NCBI RefSeq assembly: GCF_018991925.1 | Contig: NW_024751858.1 | Span: forward strand, 54,116-118,115 | DNA length: 64,000 nucleotides | From: Homarus americanus | Lineage: Eukaryota; Arthropoda; Malacostraca; Decapoda; Nephropidae | Direction: 5' to 3' | In this document: piece after piece, positions 1 through 13,600 of the stretch | How the letters are laid out: each line of letters opens with the position of its first letter | Numbering within the stretch: position 1 is the first letter of the stretch | Notes under the pieces: generated by a model | The model's database searches: none | What the model saw: only the letters and a program-made list of their open reading frames with translations | What the model was told of the DNA's origin: nothing | Made by a program: the position numbers and the translations under genes

Positions 1-779
1 CTCCCTAGGCACACCGCTGACACTCCCAGGCACACCGCTGACTCTGCCAGGCACACCTCTGACACTCCCAAGTACACCTCTGACACTTCCCTGGTACACC
101 TTCTACACCCCAGGTACAACTCCCACACCTCAAGTGCACACCCCACACTCCCAGGCACACCTCAGACACTCCCAGGTCACACCCTCTGACACCCCAGGCA
201 CACCTCTGACACTCCCAGGCACACCCTGACACGCCTAGGCACACCTCTGTCACTCCTGTGTTCTCCACTGACATTCCCTGGCAACCTCTGACACTCCCAG
301 GCACACCTCCGATACCCCAGGACACCTCTGACACTCCCAGCACCTCTGACACCAGGCACACCTTCACACTCCCAGGCACACCTGAGACACTCCCAGGTAC
401 ACCGCTGACACTCCCAGGCCACTCTGACACTCCAAGGTCACACCTCTGACACTCCCAGGCACACCTCTGGACACTCCCAGGTACACCTACGGCCTCAGTA
501 CACCTCTGACACTCCTAGGTACACCTCTGTCACCCCAGGTACACCTCTGACACTGGTACCACTGACATTCCCTGGTACACCCCTGACACTCCCAGGCACA
601 TCTCTGACATTCAGGCCCCAGACACCCCAGGTGCACTTCTCACACTCCCCAGGCACACCCCTGACACTCCTAGGTACTCCACTGACATTCCCTGGCACAC
701 CCCTGACACTCCCAGGTACACCTCCGATACCCTGTGCACCCTGACACTCCCAGGTACACCTCTGACACTCCCGGGTACT

Positions 780-3650
780 CCTCTGTCATCACCCTGATAC
801 ACCTCTACCACTCCCAGGTGCACTGCTGACACTCCCAGGAACACCTGAGACACCCTAGGCACACCTGTGACACTCAGGTACACTTCAGACACTGCCAGCA
901 CACTTCAGACACTGACAAGTACACCTCAGACACTCCCAGGCACACCTCAGACACTCCAAGGTGCACCTCTGACACCCCAAGTGCGCCTGACACTCCCAGG
1001 CTAACCTCTGACATTCCAGGCACCTGAGACACTCCCAGGCACCTCTGACACTCCCAGGTACACCTCTGACACTCCTAGGTACTCCTCACTCCTGACACCC
1101 CAACACTCCCAGGTACACCGCTGACACTCCCAGGCACACTGCTGACACTGCCAGGCACACCTCAGCCACTGCCAGGCACCTACAGACACTGCCAGGCACA
1201 CCCCAGACACTCCAGGCACACCAGACACCCAAGGTGCACCTCTGACACTCCAAGTGCACCTCTGACACTCCAGGCACACCTTCACACTCCCAGGTACACC
1301 TGAGACACTCCCAGGTACACCGCTGACACTCCCAGGCACACCTCTGACACTCCCAAGTACACCTCTGACACTCCTAGGTACACCTCCGACACTCCCAGGT
1401 ACACCTCCGACACTCCCATGTACACACTTTTACACTCCCAGGTACACCTCCGACACTCCCAGGCAGACCTCTGACACTCCCAGGCACCCCCTGACACTCC
1501 CAGGTACACCTCTGTCACTCCCAGGTACACCTGACACACTCCCAGGTACCCACTGACATTCCCTGGTACACCCCACACTCCCAGGCACACCTCTGACATT
1601 CCCAGGTACACCCCAGAACTCCCAGGTGCCTCACACTCCCAGGCACACTCTGACACCTTGTACTCCTGTCACTCCCTGATACACGCCCAACACCTCCAGG
1701 TACACCACTTACACCCCAGGCACACCGCTGACACCTCAGGTACACCTCAGACACTGCCAGGTACACCCTCAGACACTGCCAGGTACACCCTCAGACACTC
1801 CCAGGTCACACCTCAGTCACTCCAAGGTGCACCCCACACACCGTGTACACCGCTGACACTGCCAGGTACACCTCTGATACTCATGTACACCTCCGACACT
1901 CCCAGGTACACCCTGACACCCCAGGTACTCCACTGACACTCCTGTTACACCCCTGACACTCCAGCCCACTGACACTTGGTACACCCCAGACACCCCAGGT
2001 ACATCCCACACTCCCAGGTACACCTCACACTCTCGCAAGTACACCCTGACATTCCCAGGCACACCTCTGACAATCTGGTACACCTCTGACACTCCCAGGT
2101 ACCACTCTGACACTCCCAGGTACACTCTGAAACTCCCAGGTACACCTCTGACACTCCAGGTACACATTCTGACACTCCGAGGCACACCTCCGACACTCCC
2201 AGGTACACCTCTGACACCCCAGGTACCCTGTGACACCCATGGTACCTTCTGACACTCCCAGGTCACACCTCAGACACTCCCAGGTACACACCTCAGACTC
2301 CCTCCCAGGTACCTTAGACACTCCCAGGCACACCTCTGACACTCCCAGGTACACCAGCTACACTGCCAGGTACACCTCTGACTCCATGTACTACCTGATA
2401 CCCCAGGTACACCTCTGACACTCCCAGGTACTCACTGACACTCCCGGTACACCCCTGACAGTCCTGGTGCACCTCCGACACCCTGCGTACACCCCTGACA
2501 CTCCCAGGTTCTCCACTGACATTCCTCAGGTACACCTCTGACATTCCCAGCACGTCCAACACTCCAAGATACACCTCTGACACCCCATGCATATCCCTGA
2601 CACTCCCCAGGCACACCTGTGACTCCCAGGCACACCTGTGACACTCCCTGCACACCTCCGATACTCCCAGGTACAACCTCTGACACTCCCAGGCACCCCT
2701 GACACCCTGGGTACTCCCTGTCACCCTGATACACCTCTACCACTCCCAGGTGCACCGCTGACACTCCCAGAACACCTGAGACACTCCTAGGTACACCTGT
2801 GACACTCCCAGGTACACTCCTGACACTGCCAGGTACACTTCAGACACTGACAAGTACACCTCAGACACTCCCAGGTACACCTCAGACACTCCAAGGTGCA
2901 CCCTGACACCTCCCAAGTGCGCGCCTGACACTGGTACACCCTGACATTCCCAGGTACACCTGAGACACTCCCAGGTCACACCTCTGACACTCCCAGGTAC
3001 ACCTCCTGACACCCTAGGTACTCCTCTGTCACTCCCCACACCTCAACACTCCCAGGTACACCGCTGACACTCCCAGGTACACCGCTGACACTGCCAGGTA
3101 CACCTCAGCCACGCCAGGTACACCTCAGACACCGCCAGGTACACCTCAGACACCCCAGGTACACTCAGACACCCAAGGTGCACCTCTGACACCCCAAGTG
3201 CACCCTGACACTCCCAGGCACACCTCTCACACTCCCAGGTACACCTGAGACACTCCCAGGTCACACCGCTGACACTTGGTACACCTCTGACACTCCCAAG
3301 TACACTTGACACCTCTGGTACACCTCCGACACTCCCAGGTACACCTCCGACACTCCCATGTACACTTTTACACTCCCAGGTACACCTCCGACACCCTGCA
3401 GACCCTGACACTCCCAGGTACACCTCTGACACTCCCAGGTACACCTCTGTCACTCCCAGTTACACCTTTGACACTCCCAGGTACTCCACTGACATTCCCG
3501 GTACACCCCCTGACACTCCCAGGTACACCTCTGACATTCCAGGTCCACCCCCAGACACTCCCAGGTGCACCTCTCACACTCCTGTGCCTCTGACACTCCT
3601 AGGTACCTCTGTCACTCCTGATACACGCCCAACACTCCCAGGTACACCAC
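780..3650. repeat. Sub-repeat of about 1.93-1.94 kb at the left end
   Basis: Three landmarks repeat at a second, shorter interval. AACACCTGAG is at about 840 and 2771. CAAGTACACC, within ACTGACAAGTACACC, is at 916 and 2851. The ACACGCCC unit is at 1681 and 3623. The spacings are 1931, 1935 and 1942 bp. The shared order of landmarks, GATACACCTCTACC then ACTGACAAG then GATACACGCCC, shows a duplicated segment rather than chance similarity of monomers. It lies partly inside the longer 4.4-kb repeat, so duplication acted at more than one scale. Confidence 0.6.
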
Positions 3651-6600
3651 TGCACTCCAGGTATACCGCTGACACTCCAGGTACACCTCTGACACTGCCA
3701 GGTACACCTCAGACACTGCCAGGTACACCTCAGACACTCCCAGGTACACCTCAGTCACCCAAGGTGCACCTCTGACACACCCAGGTACACCGCTGACAAT
3801 GCTAGGTACACTCTGACACTCCATGTACACCTCCGACACTCCCAGGTACACCCCTGACACTCCCAGGTACTCACTGACACTCCCTGGTACACCCCTGACA
3901 CTGGTGTACCTCACTGACACTCCCAGGCCACTCAGCACTCCCAGGTACATCCCAGACACTCCCAGGTACACTTCTCACACTCGCCAGTACACCTCCGACA
4001 CTCCCAGGTACAACTCTGACACTCCCAGGTACACCTCTGACACTCCCAGGTACACCTCTGACACTCCCAGGTACACCTCTGACACTCCCAGGTACACATC
4101 TCGACACTCCCAGGTACACCCGTGACATCCCAGGTACACTCCTGGAGACTCCCAGGTACACCTTCGATACTCCCAGGCACCTCTGACACTCCCAGGTGAC
4201 ACCCTGACACCCCTGGGTACCTCTGTCACTCCCTGATACACCTCTAACACCCCAGGTGCACCGCGACACTCCAGAACACCAGAGACACTCCCAGGTACAC
4301 CTGTGACACTCCCAGGTACATTCCAGACACCTGTGCACACCTCGGACACTGACAAGTACACCTCAGACACCCCAGGTACACCTCAGACACCCAAGGTGCA
4401 CCTCTGACACTCCCAGGCACACCTGAGACACTCCCGGTACACCCCGCTGACACTCCCAGGTGCACTCTGACACTCCCAGTGCACCTCTGACACCCCAGGT
4501 ACACCTCCGACACTCCCAGGTACAACTCCGACACTCCCAGGTAAACCTCCGATACCCTAGGTACACTCTGACACTCCCAGGTACACATCTGACACTCCTA
4601 GGTATTCCTCTGACACCCCGGTACATCTCTGACACTCCCAGGTACACCTCGACACTCCTGTACACCTCTGACACCTCCCAGGTCCACCTCTTTCACTCCT
4701 GTTCTCCCCTGACACTCCCAGGTACACCTCTGCACACCTTGTGCACCTCAGACACCCCAGGTACACCGCTGACACTGCCAGGTACACCTCTGTCACCCAT
4801 GTATACCTCCGACACACCCAGGTACACCTCTGACACTCCCAGGTACTCCAATGACACTCCCTGGTACACCCCTGACAGTCCCAGGTTCACCTCGACACTT
4901 CCCAGGTACACCTCTGACACTCCCAGGTTCTCCACTGACATTCCCTGGTACACCTCTGACACTCCCAGGTACGTCCAACACTCCCGGATACACCTCTGAC
5001 AACTCCCAGGTACATCCCTGACACTTCCAGGTACACCTTGCAGACCTCCCAGGACACCCCTCTGATACCTGGTGCACCTCTGACACTCCGGTACACCTCA
5101 CACCTCAGGTACCTCTGTCACCCCCTGATACACTCCTAACACTCCCAGGTGCACCTCTAACACCCCAGGCACACCAGACACTCCCAGGTACACCCTCAGA
5201 CACTTCAAGGTGCACATCTGACACCGCACCCTGACACTCCAGCACACCCTGACACTCCCAGGTACACCTGAGACACTCCCATGCACACCACTGACACTCC
5301 CAGGTGCACCTCTGACACTCCCAAGTGCACCTCTGACACTGGCACACCTCCGACACTCCGGTACAACTCCTGACACTCCCAGGTACACATCTGACACTCC
5401 CAGGTATTCCTTGACACTCCCGGTACATTCCTGACACTCAGGTCCACCCTCAGACACCCCCTGGTACACCTCTGACACCCCAGGCCACCTCTTTCACTCC
5501 CTTGCTCCTCCCTGACTCTCCCAGGCCACCTGCACACTCCCAGTACACCCTCAGACACTCCCAGGTACACCTCTGACACTGGTACACCTCAGACACTCCT
5601 AACACCTCTCACACTCCCAGGTACACCTCTCACACTCCCAGGTACTCCTGTGACACTCCCTACTTCTTTGACATTCCCAGGTACACCTCAGACACTCCCA
5701 GGTACAACCTCAGACACTCCCAGGTATACCTTAGACACTCCCAGGCACACCTCTGACACCTCCCAGGTACACCGCTGACACTGCCAGGCACACCTCAGAC
5801 ACTGCCAGGTACACCTCAGACACTGCCAGGTACACCTCAGACACTCCCAGGTACACCTCAGACACCCAAGGTGCACCTCTAACACCCCAAGTGCACATCA
5901 GACACTCCCAGGCACACCTCTGACACTCCAGGTACCCTGAGACACTCCCAGGTACACCGCTGACACCCCAGGTACACCTCTGACACTCCTGGCAACAACT
6001 CCTGACACTCCCAGGTATACCTCCGACTCTCCCAGGCTACACCTCCGACACCTCAGGTACACTTACACTCCCAGGCACACCTCCGACACTCCCAGGTACA
6101 CCTCTGACACTCCAGGTACACCGACACTCCCAAGTACACCTCTGTCACTCCCAGGTACACCTTTGACACTCCTAGGTACCTACTGACATTCCAGTTACAC
6201 CCCAGACACCTGCTGCAACCACACTCCCTGGTACACCTCTAACACCCCAGGTACTCCTCTGTCACTCCCCAATACACGCCCAACACTCCCAGGTACACTG
6301 CTGACACTCAGGTACACCGCTGACACTGCCACCTCAGACACGGCCAGGTACACCTCAGACACTGCCAGGTACACCTCAGACACTCGGTACACCCCAGTAC
6401 CTAAGCACCTCTGACACTGCCAGGTATATTCTGACACTCCCAGGCACACCTCTCACACCTCCAGGCACACCTGAGACACTCCCAGGTACGCTGACACTCC
6501 AGGCACACCTCTGACACTCCCAGGTACCACTCTGCCCCAGGTACACCTCTGAAACTCCCAGGTACACCTCCTTACACTCCCAGGTACACATCTGATACTC

Positions 6601-9600
6601 CAGGGCCACCTCCGACACTCCCAGGCACACCTCTGACACTCCCAGGTACTCCTTAACACCCATGGTACTCTCTGACACTCCCAGGTACACCTCAGACACT
6701 CCCAGGACACCTCAGCATCTCCCAGGTACACCTCCAGACACTCCCAGGCACACCTCTGACACTCCCAGGTACACCGCCACTGCCAGGTACACCCCTGACA
6801 CCCACAGGACACCTCCGATACTCCCAGGTACACCCTGACACTCCCCAGGTACTCCACTGACACTCCCTGGTACACCCCTGACAGTCCCAGGTACACCTCG
6901 ACACTCCCAGGTACACCTCTGACACTCAGGTCCTCCACTGACATTCACTGGTACACCCCTGACATTCCCAGGCACACGTCCAACACTCCAAGATACACCT
7001 CGACACTCCCAGGTATACTCACACCCCAGGCACACCTCTGACACTCCCAGGCACACCTCTGACACTCCCAGGCACACCTGTGACACTCCCAGGTACACCT
7101 CCGATACTCCCAGGTACACCTCTGACACTCCCAGGTACACCTCTGACACTCCCTGGGTACCTCTGTCACTCCCGATACACCTCTACCACCCCAGGTGCAC
7201 TGCTGACACTCCCAGGAACACCTGAGACACCCTAGGTACACCTGTGACACTCCCAGGTACACTTCAGACACTGCCAGGTACACTCAGACACTGACAAGTA
7301 CACCTCAGACACTCCCAGGTACACCCTCAGACACTCCAAGGTGCACCTCTGACACCTCCAAGTGCGCCTGACACTCCAGTACACCCTCTGACATTCAGGT
7401 ACACCTGAGACACTCCGATACACCCTAACACTCCCAGGCACACCGCTGACACTCCCAGGTACACTGCTGACACTGCCAGGGCTAACCTCAGACACTGCCA
7501 GGTACACCTCAGACACTGCCAGGTACACCTCAGACACTCCCAGGTACACTCTCAGACACTCCAAGGTGCACTCTGACACTCCCAAGTGCACCTCTGACAC
7601 TCCCAAGCACACCTTCACACTCCCAGGTACACCTGAGACACTCCCAGGTACACTGATGACACTCCCAGTGCCACCTCTGACACTCCTGCACAACCTCTGA
7701 CACTCCTAGGTACACCTCCGACACTCCCAGGCACACCTCCGACACTCCCATGTACACTTTTACACCCAGGTACACCTCCGACACTCCCAGACCTCTGACA
7801 CACTCCCAGGTACACCTCTGACACTCCCCAGGCACACCTCTGTCACCCCAGGTACACTTTGACACTCCCAGGTACCCACTGACATTCCCCGGTACACCCT
7901 CGACACTCCCAGGTACACTCTGACATTCCCAGGTACACCCCAGACACTCCCAGGTGCACTTTCACACTCCAGGTACACCTCTGACACTTAGGTACCTCTG
8001 TCACTCCTGATACACACGTCTAACACTCCCAGGCCACCACTTACACTCCCAGGCACACCGCTGACACCTCCAGGCTACCCTCAGACACTGCCAGGTACAC
8101 CCTCAGACACTGCGGTGCCACCTCAGACACCTCCCAGGCACACCTCAGTCACCAGGTGCACCTCTGACACACCCAGGTACACCGCTGACACTGCTAGTAC
8201 ACCTCTGACACTCCATGTACACCTCCGACACTCCCAGGTACACCCCGACACTCCCAGGTACTCACTGACACTCTAGGTACACCCTGACACTCCCAGGCAC
8301 CCACTGACACCGGCACAAGACACTCCCAGGCACATCCAAGACACTCCCAGGTACACCTCACACTCGCCAGTACACCTCCGACACTAGGCACACCTCTGAC
8401 ACTAGGTACACCTCTGACACTCCCAGGCACATCTCTGACACTGGTACACCTGTGACACTCCCAGGGCCACCTGTGACACTCCCAGGTACACCTTCGATAC
8501 TCCCAGGTACACCTCTGACACTCCGGGTACAATCTCTGACACCTCTTGTTAATCCTCTCTCCCCTGATACACCTCTAACACTCCCAGGTGCAACTGCTGA
8601 CACTCCCAGGAACACCAGAGACACTCCCAGGTACACCCTGGACACTCCCAGGCACACCCCCAGACACTGCCAGGCACACCCCAGACACCACAAGCACACC
8701 AGACACCCCATGCACACCTCAGACACCCGGTGCACCTCTGACACCCCAGGCACACCTGAGACACTCCCAGGCACCGCTGACACTCCCAGGTGCACCTCTG
8801 ACACTCCCACTGCACCTCTGACACTCCCAGGCACACCTCCGACACTCCCAGGTACAACCTCGACACTAGGTGAAACCTCCGATACTCCTAGGTACACCTC
8901 TGACACTCCCAGGTACACATCTGACACTCCTAGGTATTCCCTCTGACACTCCCTGGTACATCTCTGACACCCCAGGTACACCTCAGACACTCCCTGGCAC
9001 ACCTCTGACACTCCAGGTGTCCACCTCTTTCACTCCCGGTTCTCCCTGACACACCCCAGGCACACCCCTGACACTCCTAGGTACACCCCAGACACTCCCA
9101 GGTACACCGCTGACACTGCCAGGTACACCTCTGTCACCCATGCATACCTCCGACACACCCAGGTACACCTCTGACACCCCAGTACTCCAAGACACTCCCT
9201 GGCACACCCTCGTGACAGTCCCAGGAACACCTCCGACACTTCCCGGGTACACCTCTGACACTCCCAGGTCCTACTGACATTCCTGCACACCTTGACACCC
9301 CAGGCACACGTCCAACACTCCCAGATACTCCTCTGATACTCCCAGGTACATCTCTGACACTTCCAGGCAATTCTGTGACACTCCCAGGTACACCTCCGAT
9401 ACTCCCGGGCACCCCCTGACACTCCCAGGCACACCTCCTCACTCTAGGTACTCCTCTGTCACTCCCTGATACACCCTAACACCCCAGGTGCACCTCAATA
9501 CCTGCACACCTCAGACACTCCCAGGTACACCTCAGACACTCAAGGCACATCTGACACTCCCAAGTGCACCTCTGACACTCCCAGGCACACTCTGACACTC

Positions 9601-10620
9601 CCAGGTACACCTGAGACACTCCCATGTACACCACTGACACTCCCAGGTACCTCACACTCCCAAGTGCACCTCTGACACTCCCAGGTACACCTCCACACCC
9701 CAGGTACAACCTGACACTCCCCAGGCACACACTCTGACACTCCCAGGTATTCCTTGACACCCCTGGTACATCTCGACACTCCCAGGTACACCTCAGACAC
9801 TCCCTGGCACCTGACACTCCCAGGTACACCCTTTCACTCCCTGGTTCTCACTCTGCTGGCACACCCTCAGACACTCCCAGGCCACTCAGACACCTCCCAG
9901 GTACACCTGGACACTCCAGGCACAACTTCTGCACACCTCCTAGGCACACTCTCACACTCCAGGTACACCTCTCACACTCCCTGTGCCCTGCACCCCCGGT
10001 ACTTCTTGACATTCGGTACACCCCAGACACCCCAGGTACACCTCAGACAATCCCCAGGCATGCCTTAGACACTCAGGCACACCCCTGACACTCCCAGGCA
10101 CACCCTGACACTCGCCAGGTACACCCCAGACACTGCCAGGTACACCCCAGACACTGCCAGGCACACCTCAGACACTCCCAGGTACACCCTCAGACACCCA
10201 AGGTGCACCTCTAACACCCCGTGCACATCAGACACTCCCAGGCACACCTCTGACACTCCCAGGTACACCTGAGACACTCCCAGGCACACCGCTGACACCC
10301 CAGGTACACCTCTGACACTCCCAGGTACACACCTCTGACACTCTCAGGTACACCTCCGACTCCTCCCAGGTACACCTCCGACACCTCAGGCACACTTACA
10401 CTCCCAGGCACACCACCGACACTCCCAGGTACACCTCTGACACTCCAGGTACACCTCTGACACTCCCAAGTACACCTCTGTCACTCCCAGGTACACCTTG
10501 ACACTCCTAGGTACCCACCGACATTCCCAGTTACACCCCAGACACCCAAGGCAACCTCACACTCCTGGTACACCTCTAACACTCCTAGGTACCTCTGTCA
10601 CCCCTACTACACGCCCAACA
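2551..10620. repeat. Higher-order repeat, about 4.34-4.44 kb
   Basis: Rare variant units recur in the same order one period later. ACGTCCAACA is at 4971 and 9308. TTTCACTCC is at about 4691 and 9028. AACACCAGAG is at about 4275 and 8611. A second CTTTCACTCC is at 5491 and 9831. ACGCC of the ACACGCCCAAC unit is at 6276 and 10611. These five pairs are 4335-4340 bp apart. An earlier set gives slightly longer spacing: CACGTCCAAC at 2551 and 6975, and CAAGTACACC at 2851 and 7289. Such agreement across independent markers means a block of about 200 monomers was duplicated as a unit. Further right the GGAACACCAGAGAC landmark is at about 12350, 15194, 19787, 22847 and 24317. These distances vary, so the pattern there is rearranged or wrongly assembled. 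Confidence 0.75.
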
Positions 10621-13600
10621 CTCCCAGCACACCCGCTGACACTCCCAGGTACACTGCTGACACTGCCAGGTACACCTCAGACACGGCCAGGTACACCTCT
10701 GTGACACTGCCAGGTACACCTCAGACACCCCAGGTACACCCCACACCCAAGGTGCACCCCTGACACTGCCAGGCATACCCCTGACACTCCTGGGCACACC
10801 GCTGACTCTGCCAGGTACACCTCAGACACTGCCAGGTACACCCTCAGACACTGCCAGGTACACCTGAGACACTCCCAGTACACCGCTGACACTCCCAGGT
10901 ACAACCTCTGACACCCTAGGTACTTCTGACACTCCAGGCACACCTCTCACACTCAGGCACACCTGAGACACTTTGTACACCGCTGACACTCCCAGGTACA
11001 CCTCTACACTTGCATACTTCTGACACTCCGGCACACTGACACTCCCAGTACCCTCCGACACTCCTGGTACCTTGCTAACCAGGCACACTTAAAATCCCAG
11101 GCACCCTCTGACACTCCCAGGTACACCTCTGACACTCCCAGGCCACCTCTGTGCTTACCGTGCACACCTCAGCCACTGCCATGCTACCCCTCTGACACTG
11201 CCAGGTACACCTCAGACACTCCCAGGTACACACCTCAGACACCCGGTGCACCTCTGACACTCCCAAGTGCACCTCTGACACCTCCAGGCACACCTCTCAC
11301 ACTCCCAGGTACACCTGAGACACTCCCAGGCACACCGCTGACACTCCCAGGTACACCCTGACACTCCCAAGTACACACCTCTGACACTCCCAGGTACACC
11401 TCCGACACACTCCCAGGTACACCTCCGACACTCCCAGGTACACTTCTTACACTCCCAGGTACACCTCCGACACCCCAGGTACACCTCTGACACTCTGTGT
11501 ACACACCTCTGACACTCCCAGGTACACCTCTGACACTCCCATGTCACACCTTTGACACTCCAGGTACTCACTGACATTCCTGGTACACCCCTGACACTCC
11601 CAGGTACACCTCTGACATTCCCATGTACACCCCAGACACTCCAGGTACACTTCTCACACTCCCAGGTACACCTCTGACACTCCTAGGTACCTCTGCTCCT
11701 CCCTGATACACGCTCCAACACTCCCAGGTACACCACTCACACCCCAGGTACACCGCTGACACCTCCAGGGTACACCCAGACACCGCCAGGTACACCTCAG
11801 ACACTGCCAGGTACACCTCAGACACTCCCAGGTACACCCTCAGTCACCCAAGGTGCACCTCACACACCCAGGTACACCGCTGACACTGCCAGGTACACCT
11901 GACACCCATGTACACCTCCTGACACTCCCAGGTACACCCCTGACACTCCCAGGTACTCCACTGACACCCCAGGTACACCCCTGACACTCCCAGGTGCACA
12001 CCACTGACACTCCCAGGCACACCCCAGACACTCCCAGGTACACCTGCAACACTCCAGGTATACCTCACACTGCCAGTACACCTCCGACACTCCCAGGTAC
12101 ACCTTTGACACTCCCAGGTACACCTCACACCGCACACCTCTGACACTCCCAGGTACACCTCTGACACTTCCAGGTACATTCACTCCCCAGGTACACCTGT
12201 GACACTCCCAGGTACACCTGCACATTGGTACACTCCGATACTCCCAGGTATACCTCTGACACTCCCAGGCACACCTCTGACACTCCTGGGTACTCCTCTG
12301 ACACCCTGGTACACTCTAACACTCCCAGGTGCACCGCTGACACTCCCAGGAACACCAGAGACACTCCCAGGCACACCTTGACACTCCCAGGTACACTTCC
12401 AGACACTGCCAGGTACACCCCTCAGACACTGACAAGTACACCTCTGACACTCCCAGGCACACCTCAGACACCCAATGTGCACCCTGACACTCCTGGCACA
12501 CCTCAGACACCCGGTGCACCTCTGACACTCCCGTGCACCTCCTGACACCCCAGGCTCACCTCTGACACTCCCAGGTACACCTGAGACACTCCCAGGTACA
12601 CCTCTGACACTCCCAGGTACACCTCTGACACCCTAGGTACTCTGTCACTCCCTGATACACCTCTAACACTCCCAGGTACACCCTGACACTCCCAGGCACA
12701 CCGCTGACACTGCCAGGCACACCTCAGACACTGCCAGGTACACCTCAGACACTGCCAGGCACACCTCAGACACCCCAGGCCACCTCAGACACCCAAGGTG
12801 CACCTCTGACACTCAACTGCACCTCTGACCCCAGGCTCACCTCTGACACTCCCAGGTACACCTGAGACACTCCCAGGTACACCGCTGACACTCCCAGGTA
12901 CACCTCTGACACTCCTAGGTACCTCTGACACTCCCAGGATACACCTCTAACACTCCCAGGTACACCGCTGACACTTCCCTGGTACACCTCAAGACACTGC
13001 AGGTAACACCTCAGACACTCCCAGGTACACCTCTGCACACCAAGGTGCACCTCTGACACCCCAAGTACCCTGACACTCCCAGGCAATAACTCCCTGACAC
13101 TCCCAGGTACACCTGAGACACTCCCAGGTACACCGCTGACACTCCCAGGCACACCTCTGACACTCCGGCAGCACCTCTTAACACTCCCAAGTGCACTCCC
13201 ACACTCCCAGGTACACCTCTGACACTTGTGTACACCTAGACACTCCCAGGTACACCGCTGACACTTCCAGGTACACCTCTGACACTCCCAGGTACAACTT
13301 CTGACACTCCCAGGTACACCTCCGACACTCCCAGGTACACTCTGACACTCTCAGGTACACTTACACTCCCAGGTACACCTCCGACACTCCTAGGCACAAC
13401 CTCGACACTCCCAGGTACAATCTCACAAGCACACCTCTGTCTGTCATCACATACTGCCTAGACACCCCAGGCTAACTGCACCACCTCTGACACTCCCAGG
13501 TGACACCGCTGACACCAGCCAGGTACACCCCTGTGACACCCTGTGTCCACCCTCAGACACTCCCAGGTACACCTCAAAGTCACCAGCTGCACCCCTCTGA

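Noticed and set aside
13418..13475. Irregular patch that might be a small inserted element
   Set aside because: It is too short, has no terminal repeats, and satellite-like words continue through it. More likely diverged units or assembly noise.
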